Source: Stentor coeruleus
Taxonomy: Eukaryota > Ciliophora > Heterotrichea > Heterotrichida > Stentoridae
Assembly: GCA_001970955.1 (NCBI GenBank)
Contig: MPUH01000067.1
Coordinates: forward strand, 58,365-122,364
DNA: 64,000 nucleotides
Direction: 5' to 3'
Part shown: positions 37,889 to 48,159 of the stretch, one piece after another
Position numbering within the stretch: position 1 is the first letter of the stretch
Layout: each line of letters opens with the position of its first letter
Notes under the pieces: model-generated
Told to the model about the DNA's origin: nothing
Database searches by the model: none
The model's input: the letters and a program-made list of their open reading frames with translations, nothing else
Translations under genes and position numbers: made by a program

Positions 37889-40800
37889 ATGAAGAGAAAC
37901 CTCGACATAATTCAAAATAAAATCCCCACAAGCATTCGTTCTCCAAACTCAAAAACCATAAACACTTCCTATCAACCCCAAAAATTCAAACCTAATCCAT
38001 TAGACTTATCAGGTGAACTAAGTTCATTTTGTCCTCCAAAAATAGGCCAAAGAGCTTTTTTATCTCCTCAATCAGTGAATTCTTTTGATATAGACTTTTT
38101 CAATGACTCATTCAAAGAAAAACCCTCAAGCCAGGAATCCAAAATCCGAATGCTAGAATCGACAATAGAGCAAAATCGTTTAGCATATGAAAAAGAAAAA
38201 AAAGTTCAGAATGAATATATAGAATTACTTAAAAGGAAACTATTTGTATTGACTAGTGATGATGGACAAGTTCGTGAAGATACATGTGAATTGACAAATG
38301 ATAACCTTAAATTAAGAGGTGAAGTATCTAAGCTTAATAGCATTATTTCAGATAAAGATAGTAAAATCATAACATTACAAGAAGAAGTTCAAACTAAAAG
38401 CTTAGATATACTTCAACTAACTAAAAAGCTGAATTTATTAGAAAATTTCAAACACAACCTTGTTAGTGAAAATGAAAAAATTTCGATTTCCAAGTCCCAA
38501 GATGACCAACAAATCAAATTAAAATTAGAAAACATTAACTTGATGGAACAGATTACTGAGAAAAATAAAGAAATACAAATACTAAGAAATGAGAAAAAGA
38601 AAATTGAACTTGACACAAAAGCTTTTTCATATAAACAACTGATAATAGAATTAAAAGATAAAGTTCATAAGAGTTTAGAAAAATATGAAAAAGAGTTTTA
38701 TAAAGTTAAAGACCAAGTTGAAAGAATAGATAGTAGGTTAGCATTATCGACAAAAAATATTAGGTTTTTACAAAGTAGTAGTCTTACTGATAACTGTAAA
38801 ACTAAAGCTCTTGAAAAGGAAATGAATGAAAAAAGTGAAAGTTTTTTTAAAACTCTTAGTACGAGAAATGAGATTTTGAATAATCAAGCTGAGGTTATAA
38901 CGAATTTGGAAGAGAAAATAAATGAACTTCATAATCAAATTGCTTCGAAGGAAGAGAAAATTGATATTCTTAGTGAAGAAATTTATGAGTATAAAATGAA
39001 TAATGATGGGCATAAAAGCAAGTTTGATGAAATTTTGTCGCAGAAAGATAAGGAAATAACGTTTTTGAAAAGTAGAGTGAATAATGATTCGAAGTTTCAA
39101 GAAGATAAGATTATAAGCCTTGAAGCATCTTTGTTAGAAATGTCGAAAGAAAACCTTAAGTTGAATATAGAAATGGAGGAAAAGGTTAAGTTGTTGAAAT
39201 TACAAGATGCAAATATAAATGAAAAGAGTAGAATTATCGATGATTTTAATGAGAAAATGAGAAAAAGCAAATCTAAGCTGAAGAAATTGTTAGAAATAAA
39301 TAAAGAAGGAGAAAAAAACAATCAGAGATCTTTGCAAATTATTGAAAACCTAAAAGCTGAAATTTCTGAAAAAGAGTCTCTTATTTATGTTTTGCAAGAA
39401 AAAAATGATGGACTGGATAAAAAACTTAGAGATTTGCAAGAAAAAAATGATGGACTGGTTAAAAAAATTAGAGATTTAGAAGAAAAAAATGATGGAATGA
39501 TTAAAAAACTTAGAGATTTAGAAGAAAAAAATGATGGTCTAGTTAAAAAACTTAGAGACTCAGAAGAAAAAAATGATGGACTGATTAAAAAACTTAGAGA
39601 TTCAGAAGACTCCGCACAAAAAATGAACCATAAAGTAATTGAAGAAATAAAACATCAAAAGCAAATGTCTGAAATTGAAGTTAAAGATAAATCTAATGTT
39701 ATCGAAAGGCAGAAAAAAATCATAAACGAATTAGAAGACACTATACAAAAATGCACTAATGAACTTACTGGGATTAAAGAAGAATTAGCAAAGAAAGCAA
39801 CTATAGATGCTAATATATTACAAAATGCTATATCAGAAAAAAACATAGAAATAGAAGAATATAAAAATGCTTTAAATTCAACTATATCAGAAAAAAACTT
39901 AGACATAGAGAAAATAAAAAAAGAACATGTTGAAATTATTGAGGAAAAAGATAAAGAAATAGAAGAATATAAAAATGCTTTAAATTCAACTATATATGAA
40001 AAAAATTTAGATATAGAGAAAATAAAAAAAGAACATGTTGAAATTATTGAGGAAAAAGATAAAGAAATTAATTTATTAAAAGAAGAGCAATCAAGTATAA
40101 ATATACAGCATATTAATGAGATAGAAACTTTAAAGAAAACCTTAGTTGATGTTGAATCTGAATTTAAAACTAAAAAATCGTTAAAAAATAAAGAAAAAAT
40201 CAATCTTGACTTGATAAACAGCCTAAAAGAGCAATATAACGACGAAGTTATTGCCCTTAGAGAAAAACTGAAAAAATCAGACCAAAACTATCAGATCGAA
40301 ATGAGTAGGATAGAAAGCCAATATAATAATAAACTTGATAATCTAAGACAAGAAGAAAATGCTAAATTTTATCAAATAAAACTTGAAAAGTCAACACTTG
40401 AGAAAGAAGTAGATAATAAAGATCAGGAAATTAAAGAACTAAGTAACCAGATCAAGAATCTTAAAATTGATATACAAAATGCTGAGGCTCAAAAAGTGAA
40501 AGATGTAGACAATATGAAAAAAAATTATGAAGGGTTGATTGAAAAAATAAAAAACAAACTAAAAAATGTATGGACACAAGTAAGAAACAAAGATTTTCCT
40601 AGGGGTGATTTAGAAATCAATGAAAAAAACTATGAAAATATTATAAAAGAGTCCTTACAGCATATTTGCAATCTAGAAAGTGCTATAAAATATCTAGAAG
40701 AAGAGTTTGATAAAGTAAATAATATAAAAAGCCAACAAAATGATAAAATATTACAAATCGAAGACCTGGAAAATCGTATTAAAAATCTAATAAATGAAAA

Positions 40801-41770
40801 CGCTATAATGAGGTTGCAATATGAAAAAAACAAAAATATCATAGAAAGGAAAAACACAAATATGGAGGAACAAAACTCAAAAATTGATGAACTTAATTCT
40901 GAAATCACTGAATACAAAATCAAATATGCTGAGAAAAAGGAAGAATCTAAAGACAGAGGTATAAAAATAACTGAGCTTCTTAAAGAAAATGAAGAGTTAA
41001 TGAAAAAAATCGAGGGTTATGAATCGATTATAAAAGAACTTGATGAAGGAATTGCTTTAAGCGAGCAGAGAAAAAAAGAAGTTCAAGACTCACTAGAAAA
41101 CGAAGCTAATAAAGCTAAAGCTGAAGTTAAAAAACTTATAATTTTAGATGAGAAAAACAAAAATGATATAAAAACACTTAAAGCAACCAATACACAAATC
41201 GAAGCAAAAATTTCAATCTTAGAAAAAGAAAATAAAATCTTAAAAGAAGAAAATTCCCATGTTAAAAAAAGACTTTTAGACTCTGAAGAACTTAATAAAC
41301 AGATAAATGATAAGAATATTACCCAATATCAATCTCAGATAAATAATTTGAATAAAATCATAAATGAACATAAAGAAAAAATAAAAATTCTACAACAAGA
41401 AATTGATAAAAATCAAGAAATTATTAAAGAACTTAAAGAAAGTGCCCAAAAAGAAATCAACTCTGAACTTGTAAAGAGTCTTGAGACCCAATTGAAAGAT
41501 AAGGAAAGTGAGTGTTTAAACTTGCAGAAGTCTATTGATGCACAACAAAAAGGTACAGAAAAACTCATATCAGCAAAGGAAAACATAAATGCTATTCTTA
41601 TAGAAGTCAAAGAGCATGAGCAAATGTTTAAAGACCTTCGAACACTAAACATTCATACTTTCGAAGGGCGCCAACTACTAAAAAGCCTAAGAGAAAAATC
41701 TGAAGAGCAAGAAAGATCATCAACAGAACTTGCTGCATTAATCACAGAAATCATAGAATCCTTAAGGTAA
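37889..41770 (+). CDS. Giant coiled-coil protein with internal repeats
   Basis: 1293 residues from the first ATG. Residues 1-80 are basic and Ser/Pro-rich. From about residue 85 to the end the protein is nearly continuous coiled coil (Glu/Lys/Asn/Leu). Two internal repeat families are visible: five 14-residue units of the EEKNDGLVKKLRDL type (39395-39604) and two 36-residue units starting IEEYKNALNSTISEKNLD (39851-40066). No motor, GTPase or membrane domain is present. It is probably a centrosome, basal-body or fibre protein such as a rootlet-type filament, but sequence alone does not name it. It has a 14-residue unit equal to two heptads, so the coil register is kept. Confidence 0.85.
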   Translation: MKRNLDIIQNKIPTSIRSPNSKTINTSYQPQKFKPNPLDLSGELSSFCPPKIGQRAFLSPQSVNSFDIDFFNDSFKEKPSSQESKIRMLESTIEQNRLAYEKEKKVQNEYIELLKRKLFVLTSDDGQVREDTCELTNDNLKLRGEVSKLNSIISDKDSKIITLQEEVQTKSLDILQLTKKLNLLENFKHNLVSENEKISISKSQDDQQIKLKLENINLMEQITEKNKEIQILRNEKKKIELDTKAFSYKQLIIELKDKVHKSLEKYEKEFYKVKDQVERIDSRLALSTKNIRFLQSSSLTDNCKTKALEKEMNEKSESFFKTLSTRNEILNNQAEVITNLEEKINELHNQIASKEEKIDILSEEIYEYKMNNDGHKSKFDEILSQKDKEITFLKSRVNNDSKFQEDKIISLEASLLEMSKENLKLNIEMEEKVKLLKLQDANINEKSRIIDDFNEKMRKSKSKLKKLLEINKEGEKNNQRSLQIIENLKAEISEKESLIYVLQEKNDGLDKKLRDLQEKNDGLVKKIRDLEEKNDGMIKKLRDLEEKNDGLVKKLRDSEEKNDGLIKKLRDSEDSAQKMNHKVIEEIKHQKQMSEIEVKDKSNVIERQKKIINELEDTIQKCTNELTGIKEELAKKATIDANILQNAISEKNIEIEEYKNALNSTISEKNLDIEKIKKEHVEIIEEKDKEIEEYKNALNSTIYEKNLDIEKIKKEHVEIIEEKDKEINLLKEEQSSINIQHINEIETLKKTLVDVESEFKTKKSLKNKEKINLDLINSLKEQYNDEVIALREKLKKSDQNYQIEMSRIESQYNNKLDNLRQEENAKFYQIKLEKSTLEKEVDNKDQEIKELSNQIKNLKIDIQNAEAQKVKDVDNMKKNYEGLIEKIKNKLKNVWTQVRNKDFPRGDLEINEKNYENIIKESLQHICNLESAIKYLEEEFDKVNNIKSQQNDKILQIEDLENRIKNLINENAIMRLQYEKNKNIIERKNTNMEEQNSKIDELNSEITEYKIKYAEKKEESKDRGIKITELLKENEELMKKIEGYESIIKELDEGIALSEQRKKEVQDSLENEANKAKAEVKKLIILDEKNKNDIKTLKATNTQIEAKISILEKENKILKEENSHVKKRLLDSEELNKQINDKNITQYQSQINNLNKIINEHKEKIKILQQEIDKNQEIIKELKESAQKEINSELVKSLETQLKDKESECLNLQKSIDAQQKGTEKLISAKENINAILIEVKEHEQMFKDLRTLNIHTFEGRQLLKSLREKSEEQERSSTELAALITEIIESLR
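39395..39604 (+). repeat. Five 42-bp tandem repeats in coding sequence
   Basis: Five consecutive 42-nt units encode a 14-residue heptad-pair with core NDGLVKKLRDLEEK. Units differ by a few bases and keep the reading frame and coiled-coil register. Confidence 0.95.
39851..40066 (+). repeat. 108-bp tandem duplication in coding sequence
   Basis: Bases 39851-39958 and 39959-40066 are near-identical, 36 codons each. Copy 2 differs at a few bases. The frame is maintained. Confidence 0.95.
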
Positions 41771-41856
41771 ATGTTTAAATTTTCAAAATTTTTTATATAG
41801 GATAATCTTCAATTGCACTAATTCTAAAATCTTCGATAAAAGTTTAAAATAGAAAA

Positions 41857-42132
41857 ATGGGCTGCTGTCAGAGTAATTTTGAAACAGGCGAGATTATAAT
41901 TTCAGCTTTTAAAGATCGAACTGTTAACAATTCGTATCATTCTGATGAAGGATTTGCTGAAATAAGTTTAGATTCAAAAAGTGATGAGAATGAAATTATT
42001 CAAAGATACACAGAACAAAACAGAAGTAAAGATTTTGTTGTAACTTTTCGGTCTACTAGCTATTCTTTACATAAGACAGAACTTGAACAAAGCTTTTTGC
42101 AAAGTAAAGGCAATGCTTTAAATAAGTTTTAA
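41857..42132 (+). CDS. Small putatively N-acylated protein
   Basis: 91 residues starting MGCCQSN. Gly2 with Cys3-Cys4 is a classic dual-acylation signal (N-myristoylation plus palmitoylation) that places proteins on the plasma or ciliary membrane. The remainder is polar with acidic Ser/Asp stretches and has no known domain. It may be a peripheral membrane adaptor. The acylation call is inference from the N-terminal motif only. Confidence 0.65.
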   Translation: MGCCQSNFETGEIIISAFKDRTVNNSYHSDEGFAEISLDSKSDENEIIQRYTEQNRSKDFVVTFRSTSYSLHKTELEQSFLQSKGNALNKF

Positions 42133-42717
42133 TTCGTTGTTATGTATAATTTCGTATGTATTTTATTATATAAATAATACTTGAGTTTTATTGTTAGGAT
42201 ATAAGAAAAAGAAAATTGTGGTTTTGGAAAAGATTATGGGATAATGTGATGGGATTTGAGAATTTTATCATAAAAAAGGTAATAATTAAAGGAAATTAAT
42301 GAAGTTTATTGTATAAGAGAATTTTTTTGGGATGTATGTTTTTGTTAGAATAAGATTTAAAGAGATGTATTAGTGATAAAGATAGAGGTGAGGATTTGAA
42401 TTGTGGTTATTTATTTTTATGCATTAGGATAATAGTTTATGATCATTTGAAAAGAGTAAACTTAATATATTTTTATAATAAGAGTAGTTTAATCTGAATA
42501 TAATTTATGACTAGTATTACTATTGAGAATAATGACCCGTAATAATTTAATATAATATAATTAGTTAGTTAACTTTTAAAATTTAGTAAACCATTTAGTG
42601 TTCTTGAATCCTAGCTATCTTCAATTTATATGTATTTATCATTACAATCATTTGTATTAATTTAATAAAAGTATAGGCTAATCATAAATAATTATATTTT
42701 TATTATACTCTAATGGA
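42133..42717. other. Convergent intergenic spacer
   Basis: G/T-rich near the left gene (few C over 42170-42440), becoming mixed to the right. No gene seen. Confidence 0.65.
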
Positions 42718-43233
42718 TTATACACTGACACTACCACTTTCATTATTTTCTTGGGTCTCCATTAAAAATTTACTAATATTTCCTTCAACTACCTGTATTT
42801 GTTTGTTAAGCTGAGTTTCTTCTTCATCAATATCTTTCATCTCAGATGTTGTTTCCGAAAGTTTACTTTTAAGCAATTTATACTCCCGATCTAACAAAAA
42901 TAAATACTTGCTCAAACATGCTTTTACAATTTCATTTGTCTTATCATTATTTTCTTTGCATTGAGAAAGAGTATGTATCAAAGATTTCCTCAAAGTTTCT
43001 GCTTCTTCTGGATATTCGTTAATAAAGATATTTTCTTCACAACACTTTTGTGACATGCACAAAAATGCATTCAGTCTGTTTGAGACAGATTCTTTAATTT
43101 CTTTAGTCAGTCCACTCACTCTTTTGATATCTTCTGAATCAGCAGAATCGCGATCGATAGAAGATAATGATAAGCTTTCAACTATACTATCACTACTTAT
43201 CGAGTTCAAAGAAGCTTTGATTGAATCCATCAT
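42718..43233 (-). CDS. Hypothetical coiled-coil protein; 5' end uncertain
   Basis: 171 residues from MMDSIKASLNS. A Ser-rich start is followed by helical, Glu-rich sequence with coiled coil near 100-160 (SKLSETTSEMKDIDEEETQL; VVEGNISKF). The family is unknown. Just upstream in another frame lies an ATG-started stretch (from 43309) reading MNKWLVFLSENIGLEE, SKDRAKLRM. The two frames are joined if one copy of a duplicated TCAT (43230-43237) is dropped, giving 195 residues. No 15/16-nt intron explains the shift, so the true N-terminus is unsure. Confidence 0.6.
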   Translation of the reverse strand: MMDSIKASLNSISSDSIVESLSLSSIDRDSADSEDIKRVSGLTKEIKESVSNRLNAFLCMSQKCCEENIFINEYPEEAETLRKSLIHTLSQCKENNDKTNEIVKACLSKYLFLLDREYKLLKSKLSETTSEMKDIDEEETQLNKQIQVVEGNISKFLMETQENNESGSVSV

Positions 43234-43309
43234 TCATTCTCAGTTTTGCTCGATCTTTAGACTCTTCTAATCCTATATTTTCAGAAAGGAAAACAAGCCA
43301 TTTATTCAT

Positions 43310-44188
43310 ATTTATTTTTTATAATATCCAATAACAATGTTATTGGTTTTTATTTAATTAATATATTTTGTTAAGCTTGCTTACTTTAAATCTACTGATT
43401 TTAATAGAATTTTGGTTGTTGATAATTTTTTTTAAGGGTATGTTTCTTATATAATAGCTTGTCATTCTATATAAGAAGTATAAAATAAATATTTTTTCTT
43501 AAGCATGACTTCTATGTGTTGAAGCATTTTTAATAATCTTTGTATCAAGTCCTAGCCCATCATAAACCCAATCAGGTATTTAATTATCATATCTTGTATA
43601 AGCATTTTCCCCTCATAAGCAATGCTAAATATTACACCTATAAAACTTTATATCAAATAATAAACTATACCCAAATTAAACTCATACAAATCATTATAAC
43701 CTTTAAGTCTTCATAAAAATTATAAATATTAAGCATATAAAGCTTCTTATCAAATATCTATACCATACCCAAACTAACTCATACAAATCTATTACAAATT
43801 TTATATTAAAAAACTAAATCTAAACCCTAAAAGCAATCCTTCCAAACTATCTAATCAAAACCTCAAACCTAATTTTCACAGATAACAACTCCTTTAAAAA
43901 CTTATCAATTTACTATGAAGTTTCTTACAAATTATGGGGGCAGAAAAATATGCGGCAGTTGTTTATAAGGAATATCCTATTTAGACTAAAAAATATTATC
44001 AAAAATACTGAAAAATTCGCTTTTCTTATTGGACATACAAGGTTTTAGCGTAAATATTTTTTAGTTTAATAAGAGTCAATTTTAATAGTCAGGCTATTAA
44101 TTAAGATTATAAAATCATAAACTAAAACCATAATAAATGCAACCAAAATACAGAAATCATATATTTTAAATTTACATCAAAAATAGAT
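43310..44188. other. Intergenic spacer
   Basis: Long AT-rich spacer between two minus-strand genes. It has C/A-rich bands near 43550-43880, the 3' flank side of the left-reading gene. A short ATG frame at about 43915 (MKFLTNYGGRKICGSCL) ends after 17 codons and is not convincing. No RNA gene seen. Confidence 0.6.
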
Positions 44189-44944
44189 TTAAAACAATAT
44201 TAAGCTTTTTGATTCATATACAAAATCTTCTAATAAACTATCCATTTCTTCAATATATGATTTTTCTTCAGGCCTTATTCTTTCTTGATATACTAATTCT
44301 TGCCATTTAGTCATATAAAATATCATCAATTGCAGTCTATAATGCCTTCTTGCCATTTCTATTTGCCCTTTTCTTTTTTCCACTACAGGCATTATTATCT
44401 TTCTCATTTCTTTAAACACCCTAGCCAAAAATATCATTTTACACCTCTCAACCTTATGATTTTCAATATTTTGCATAAAAAATCCTTTATTTTTTATTTT
44501 CCCAAACCCAAACTTCATAGTTTTTTTCATGCTCCCAACAAGAACTTTTTTTATTTTCTGGAACAAGAGAAAATAATGCGAGCGGGGGATTTTTTTATGA
44601 CCCGCGCGACAATTGCGCACTTCATTTTCAACACGTTTTTTCATTTCTCTAAGTTTTTCTTCAAGTTTATTACTTTCACAAACTAATTGTTTACGTTTAT
44701 TTTTTAGTTCAGCATGTGTTGTTGTTGCAGAAGTTGGTTTTGTATTTTCTATTTTTGATAATGATCTAATTGGAGCATATGTTGTGTAATCTTTAGCTGG
44801 GCATTTTAAATTGTTAGATACTGGAGAGAAAGAAGGACTTCTAGAAACTGTTTTACTTATACTATTTTGCATATTGTTTCTAATTTGGTTTCTTATAACA
44901 GTTAAAGGAGATCTAGGATTAGCTTGCTGTTTTTGATATAACAT
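44189..44944 (-). CDS. Basic helical hypothetical protein
   Basis: 251 residues, strongly basic. The N-terminal 75 are Ser/Thr/Pro-rich with SP pairs. Residues 80-110 form a coiled coil (LEEKLREMKKRVENEV). The C-terminal half repeats a loose helical pattern with aromatic residues (HYRLQLMIFYMTKWQELV) reminiscent of centrin-binding Sfi1-type repeats, which typically have a WxxF/L core. That would suit a basal-body role, but only one such unit is seen. The gene contains an unusual GC-rich patch (44578-44622). Confidence 0.55.
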   Translation of the reverse strand: MLYQKQQANPRSPLTVIRNQIRNNMQNSISKTVSRSPSFSPVSNNLKCPAKDYTTYAPIRSLSKIENTKPTSATTTHAELKNKRKQLVCESNKLEEKLREMKKRVENEVRNCRAGHKKIPRSHYFLLFQKIKKVLVGSMKKTMKFGFGKIKNKGFFMQNIENHKVERCKMIFLARVFKEMRKIIMPVVEKRKGQIEMARRHYRLQLMIFYMTKWQELVYQERIRPEEKSYIEEMDSLLEDFVYESKSLILF

Positions 44945-46096
44945 ATTTAAATATATATTTCATTACAAAAAGCTTATGAATAGTATATTATTTTTTATGA
45001 TGTAATAATACACAGGTTATGATGTGGAAAGACTGAAATAGTTTGAAGGATAGGGAAATATGTAGGGATCTATTTATAAAGGAAGCTACAAAGTTTATAG
45101 AAGTGGCTATTATGGGAGGATGATTAAATAATAAAAGATTTAGTCGTTGTAGGGATTCATCGAGAACGGGAAAATATAAAGCAAAAAATTAAAGATTTTA
45201 TATCGCAGATATCAGATATGGTTGATAAATATATAGTTTATTATATTTTAGGACTTGATTTTTTTGATAATGAATGTGAAGATAAGAAAATTTAACATTA
45301 AGATCAGGGAAAATAGATATGAGGATTATAAGCTTTGAGGAGTTTGATATAGAAAAAATAATATCTAAGCTTGATAATGAGAATTTGTCTATAGAAGAGT
45401 ATTTAGGAGCTTTGAAAAAATTGTTTCTGAGAGAAGATTTAATGCTTTTAGAGAGAGAATTACTATAGGTGAAGCTAAGAAATCGGCAATTACTTTGATT
45501 GTTGATTTGCATATTAAAGATCAGAATATTGTTAAGGATGCATTAGAATCATGAAAACAGAATTGTGATTATTGATGAAATCGATAAGATCTCCTCACCT
45601 TTTGATTCTATACACACAGGGACAAGTCCTACTATAATGGAAAAGTTTTGGAGGAAATTTCTTTTAATGCTCCTGGAGAAAAGTATTGAAATTAATGCTG
45701 AGTATGTAGATTTAAAGACTAAAGATTTTATTAATGTCACGGATATTAGGAAACATTTAATGTAGTTAGAATAAAAGTATAAACTTCAGAGTTTTTTTTT
45801 TGAATGATTAGGTTAAGGTGCTGATAATATAGTTTTTAATTGTTATGATAGATAGATGAGTATTTTTATATATGAAATCTTGGATTAGGGTATATGATTT
45901 TAGTATTTCTAAGCTTTTTTATGATTAAATATTAGGCTTAGTTATATAATTTATATCAGATGCTGCATATTTTTGATCAGTTTTTTTTCTCTTATTTCTG
46001 AATATAATTTTCCTATACAAGCTCTGTGGGCTTGATCATAACGTACAAAATATTTTAAATGCTATTGTTTATCTTAAATAATTTCCTAAGAAAACA
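44945..46096. other. Spacer containing an HslU pseudogene
   Basis: No intact gene. 45017-45765 is a decayed HslU-like ATPase gene listed separately. The rest is AT-rich with G/T bias after 45766. Confidence 0.6.
45017..45765 (+). pseudogene. HslU (ClpY) AAA+ ATPase pseudogene
   Basis: Plus-strand frames give recognisable pieces of HslU in the right order. CGKTEI (45023-45040) is the Walker A remnant. EATKFIEV follows, then IIKDLVVVGIHRERENI (HslU has IIRDLVDVAIHRERE). Next is a degraded I-domain, then TIGEAKKSAITLIVDL and ENRIVIIDEIDKI (Walker B, as in HslU VFIDEIDKI). After that come KFWRKFLLMLLEKS and INAEYVDLKTKDFINV, matching EGVQRDLLPLIEGS and the VKTDHILFI region. Stops and frameshifts lie between pieces, and the N-terminus and C-terminal domain are missing. 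HslU pairs with HslV as a mitochondrial protease in some protists. Confidence 0.75.
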
Positions 46097-46312
46097 ATGG
46101 CGGTATATTTAAAGATGAATACACCGAATACATGTACTCCTCACAGCTACAGAAAAAATAGAGTTCCACTATCCCCTTTTACTCCAGAATGCTCACCTTA
46201 TCTCAAGCCAAAACCTGTAGACTTTGAAAAGGAAAATCGGTATGATAGCACTCCTTCAACATATGAATCACCACTTTCAGATATGGAATCCCCTTATTTT
46301 ACTCTCAGATAA
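46097..46312 (+). CDS. Small Pro/Ser/Thr-rich hypothetical protein
   Basis: 71 residues with many Ser/Thr-Pro pairs (NTPNTCTPH; PLSPFTPECSPYL; TPSTYESPLSDMESP), as in cyclin-dependent or MAP kinase substrates. No domain is recognised. It is accepted because the ATG opens a clean frame with strongly biased, non-shadow composition and flanks of plus-strand polarity. It could be a small phosphoprotein or a chance frame. Confidence 0.45.
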   Translation: MAVYLKMNTPNTCTPHSYRKNRVPLSPFTPECSPYLKPKPVDFEKENRYDSTPSTYESPLSDMESPYFTLR

Positions 46313-46760
46313 ACTAGCTAAATTAGCAAGTTATATTGTAATATAAATTGACTAAACATTTATTTTATGAGAAATTAATTAAAGTAGTTATTTAAGATTA
46401 CTGTATATACTTTTAGTAAATAGTTTAAAATATTTCTAAGATTCATAAGCATACAATAATATCATTTTTAAGATGTTTTCCTTTTTGTATAAAGCAATTT
46501 CTCTATAGCTAACTTTTTATATATGATGAATAAAATACTTATACTACCTTCTTAAAAACATCTAAATCTTATAATCTATATTATAAAATCTTATCTTTCT
46601 CCTCTATTAATAATTACATTTCTATATCACAATCTTTTCCAAACTAAAAAATCTCATCTTTTAAAAACTATCCTTCAATCATCATTCCAAAAAACCAAAA
46701 ACCCTTTACCACTCCAAAAAATCATCATCTAAACAATTATCTTATAAATCTCTAAAATCA
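46313..46760. other. Convergent intergenic spacer
   Basis: AT-rich, becoming C/A-rich and G-free towards 46700, the 3' flank of the minus-strand EF-hand gene. No gene seen. Confidence 0.65.
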
Positions 46761-47510
46761 TCACCTAGAACTATAAAATCTTTTATTCCAAAAAACACGT
46801 TTTTTCCTACAATTGTCTAATTCCTTAATCATCCCCGGTTGGAAATCATAAATTCGAAAAAGTTCTTCGAATTCCCTAAAACAAATCATCCCATCTCCAT
46901 CTTCATCAACTCTTCTAAAAAACCCATCAACAAGTTCATCATTCACATTATGCATCTTTTTATTCAATATCCGAATAATATTCCCCCTATCTAAAAACCC
47001 ATTTCTATTAAATCTTAAACTTTCAAAAGCTGAAATTGGGGTAAAACTTGAACTTAATGCGAATTTTTCTTTAAAAAATCTTGATTTTCTATACAATGTA
47101 ACTTCAGATTTTAGAAGTTTTCCAAATGTTTTTATTAATAATGGGGTTAATTTTGGCATGTTTCTAAAACTCGCTAAGTCTCTTAAGATTTTACTTGTTG
47201 ATGGGAGGACTAAGTTTTGAAATTCAGATAAAGACAGAAAACCATCACTGTCACTGTCGTATTGACGAATAAGCCCTTCAAGTTCTGGAGTATTACAGGG
47301 AAATGAGAGTTTTTGTAAGAAATCTTGAAGATCTAAAGCTGAAATTTTGGATTTTGGCCCTTTATCTAGTATTTTGAATAGGTGAAAACTTTCGAATTCT
47401 TGCAATGATGATAAGGATAGACGTATTTTTTCGATTTCATCTTCGCCTTTGCTTAGTTGGTAAAAATATTCGCTTAGCCCGAAAAAATGACCCTCTTTCA
47501 GTATTGCCAT
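46761..47510 (-). CDS. EF-hand calcium-binding protein
   Basis: 249 residues. Two complete EF-hand loops are visible: DSDSDGFLSLSEF (about 84-96) and DEDGDGMICFREF (about 198-210), each with Asp at positions 1, 3 and 5, Gly at 6 and Glu at 12. Two further EF-like helices are degenerate (LDKGPKSKISALDLQDFL; RFNRNGFLDRGNIIRIL). The arrangement as two EF-hand pairs resembles ciliary calcium sensors of the calaxin/EFCAB type, but the match is not specific. It ends in TGA. It probably binds two calcium ions. Confidence 0.8.
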   Translation of the reverse strand: MAILKEGHFFGLSEYFYQLSKGEDEIEKIRLSLSSLQEFESFHLFKILDKGPKSKISALDLQDFLQKLSFPCNTPELEGLIRQYDSDSDGFLSLSEFQNLVLPSTSKILRDLASFRNMPKLTPLLIKTFGKLLKSEVTLYRKSRFFKEKFALSSSFTPISAFESLRFNRNGFLDRGNIIRILNKKMHNVNDELVDGFFRRVDEDGDGMICFREFEELFRIYDFQPGMIKELDNCRKKRVFWNKRFYSSR

Positions 47511-48159
47511 TTATACCAATTTTACTCTTTTTAGAAGCTTTTTATTAGTTTTTTATATGATTTATGCAATTGCTTAAGAGTTTTGTTTGTTTTATTTGAA
47601 TGAATAAAATTTACCTTAACGAATTTTAAACTTACAGCATAGTAGAGATAGTTGAGATAAATACTTTTCTAATATTTGGAAGGTTGATAATAGTCTTATA
47701 AGTTTTTTCTTTTGGAATTGTGATTTTGTTACAGGAAAAATGATTGTTCAAAAAGAATTTATTTGAAAGAAAACATATACTAATATTAACTCCTCGTATA
47801 TTGAAAAATTACTTGGGTATCTTATGGCATAGTGATTAAGACAATTAATAATTAGAATAAACAATTCCAACTGTGGACTTACAATTGAAGGATTTGAATT
47901 TATAATAAAATAAATATTCAAATGAAATATAAGTTATGCTAGTTGAAAATTGAAAAAATTTTGATTTTTATCTTCAATAATGTGCTTTCTTTTATATATA
48001 AATGCCATTTTATCATAAAGAATCTGAATAAAGCATAGGCTATATTTCAAATTCAATTAGAAAATAATATTGCTGAAATATTTTGCTAATTTTTTGATAG
48101 AGAAATTTAGGTAAAGATTTTCGTGAGGTAATATAGAGATAAATATTTTATCCATAAAT
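47511..48159. other. Divergent intergenic spacer
   Basis: Back-to-back 5' flanks. T/G-rich near 47520-47750, then mixed to A/T-rich before the receptor gene. No gene, RNA or repeat recognised. Confidence 0.6.

Noticed and set aside
38413-41652. Several antisense open frames inside the giant coiled-coil gene
   Set aside because: Phe/Ser/Ile-rich mirror frames of Glu/Lys-rich coding sequence; the sense strand is clearly coding.
45198-45512. Minus-strand open frame of 104 codons
   Set aside because: It is antisense to the HslU pseudogene, Ser/Ile/Tyr-rich, and gives no family match; the plus-strand pieces explain the region.
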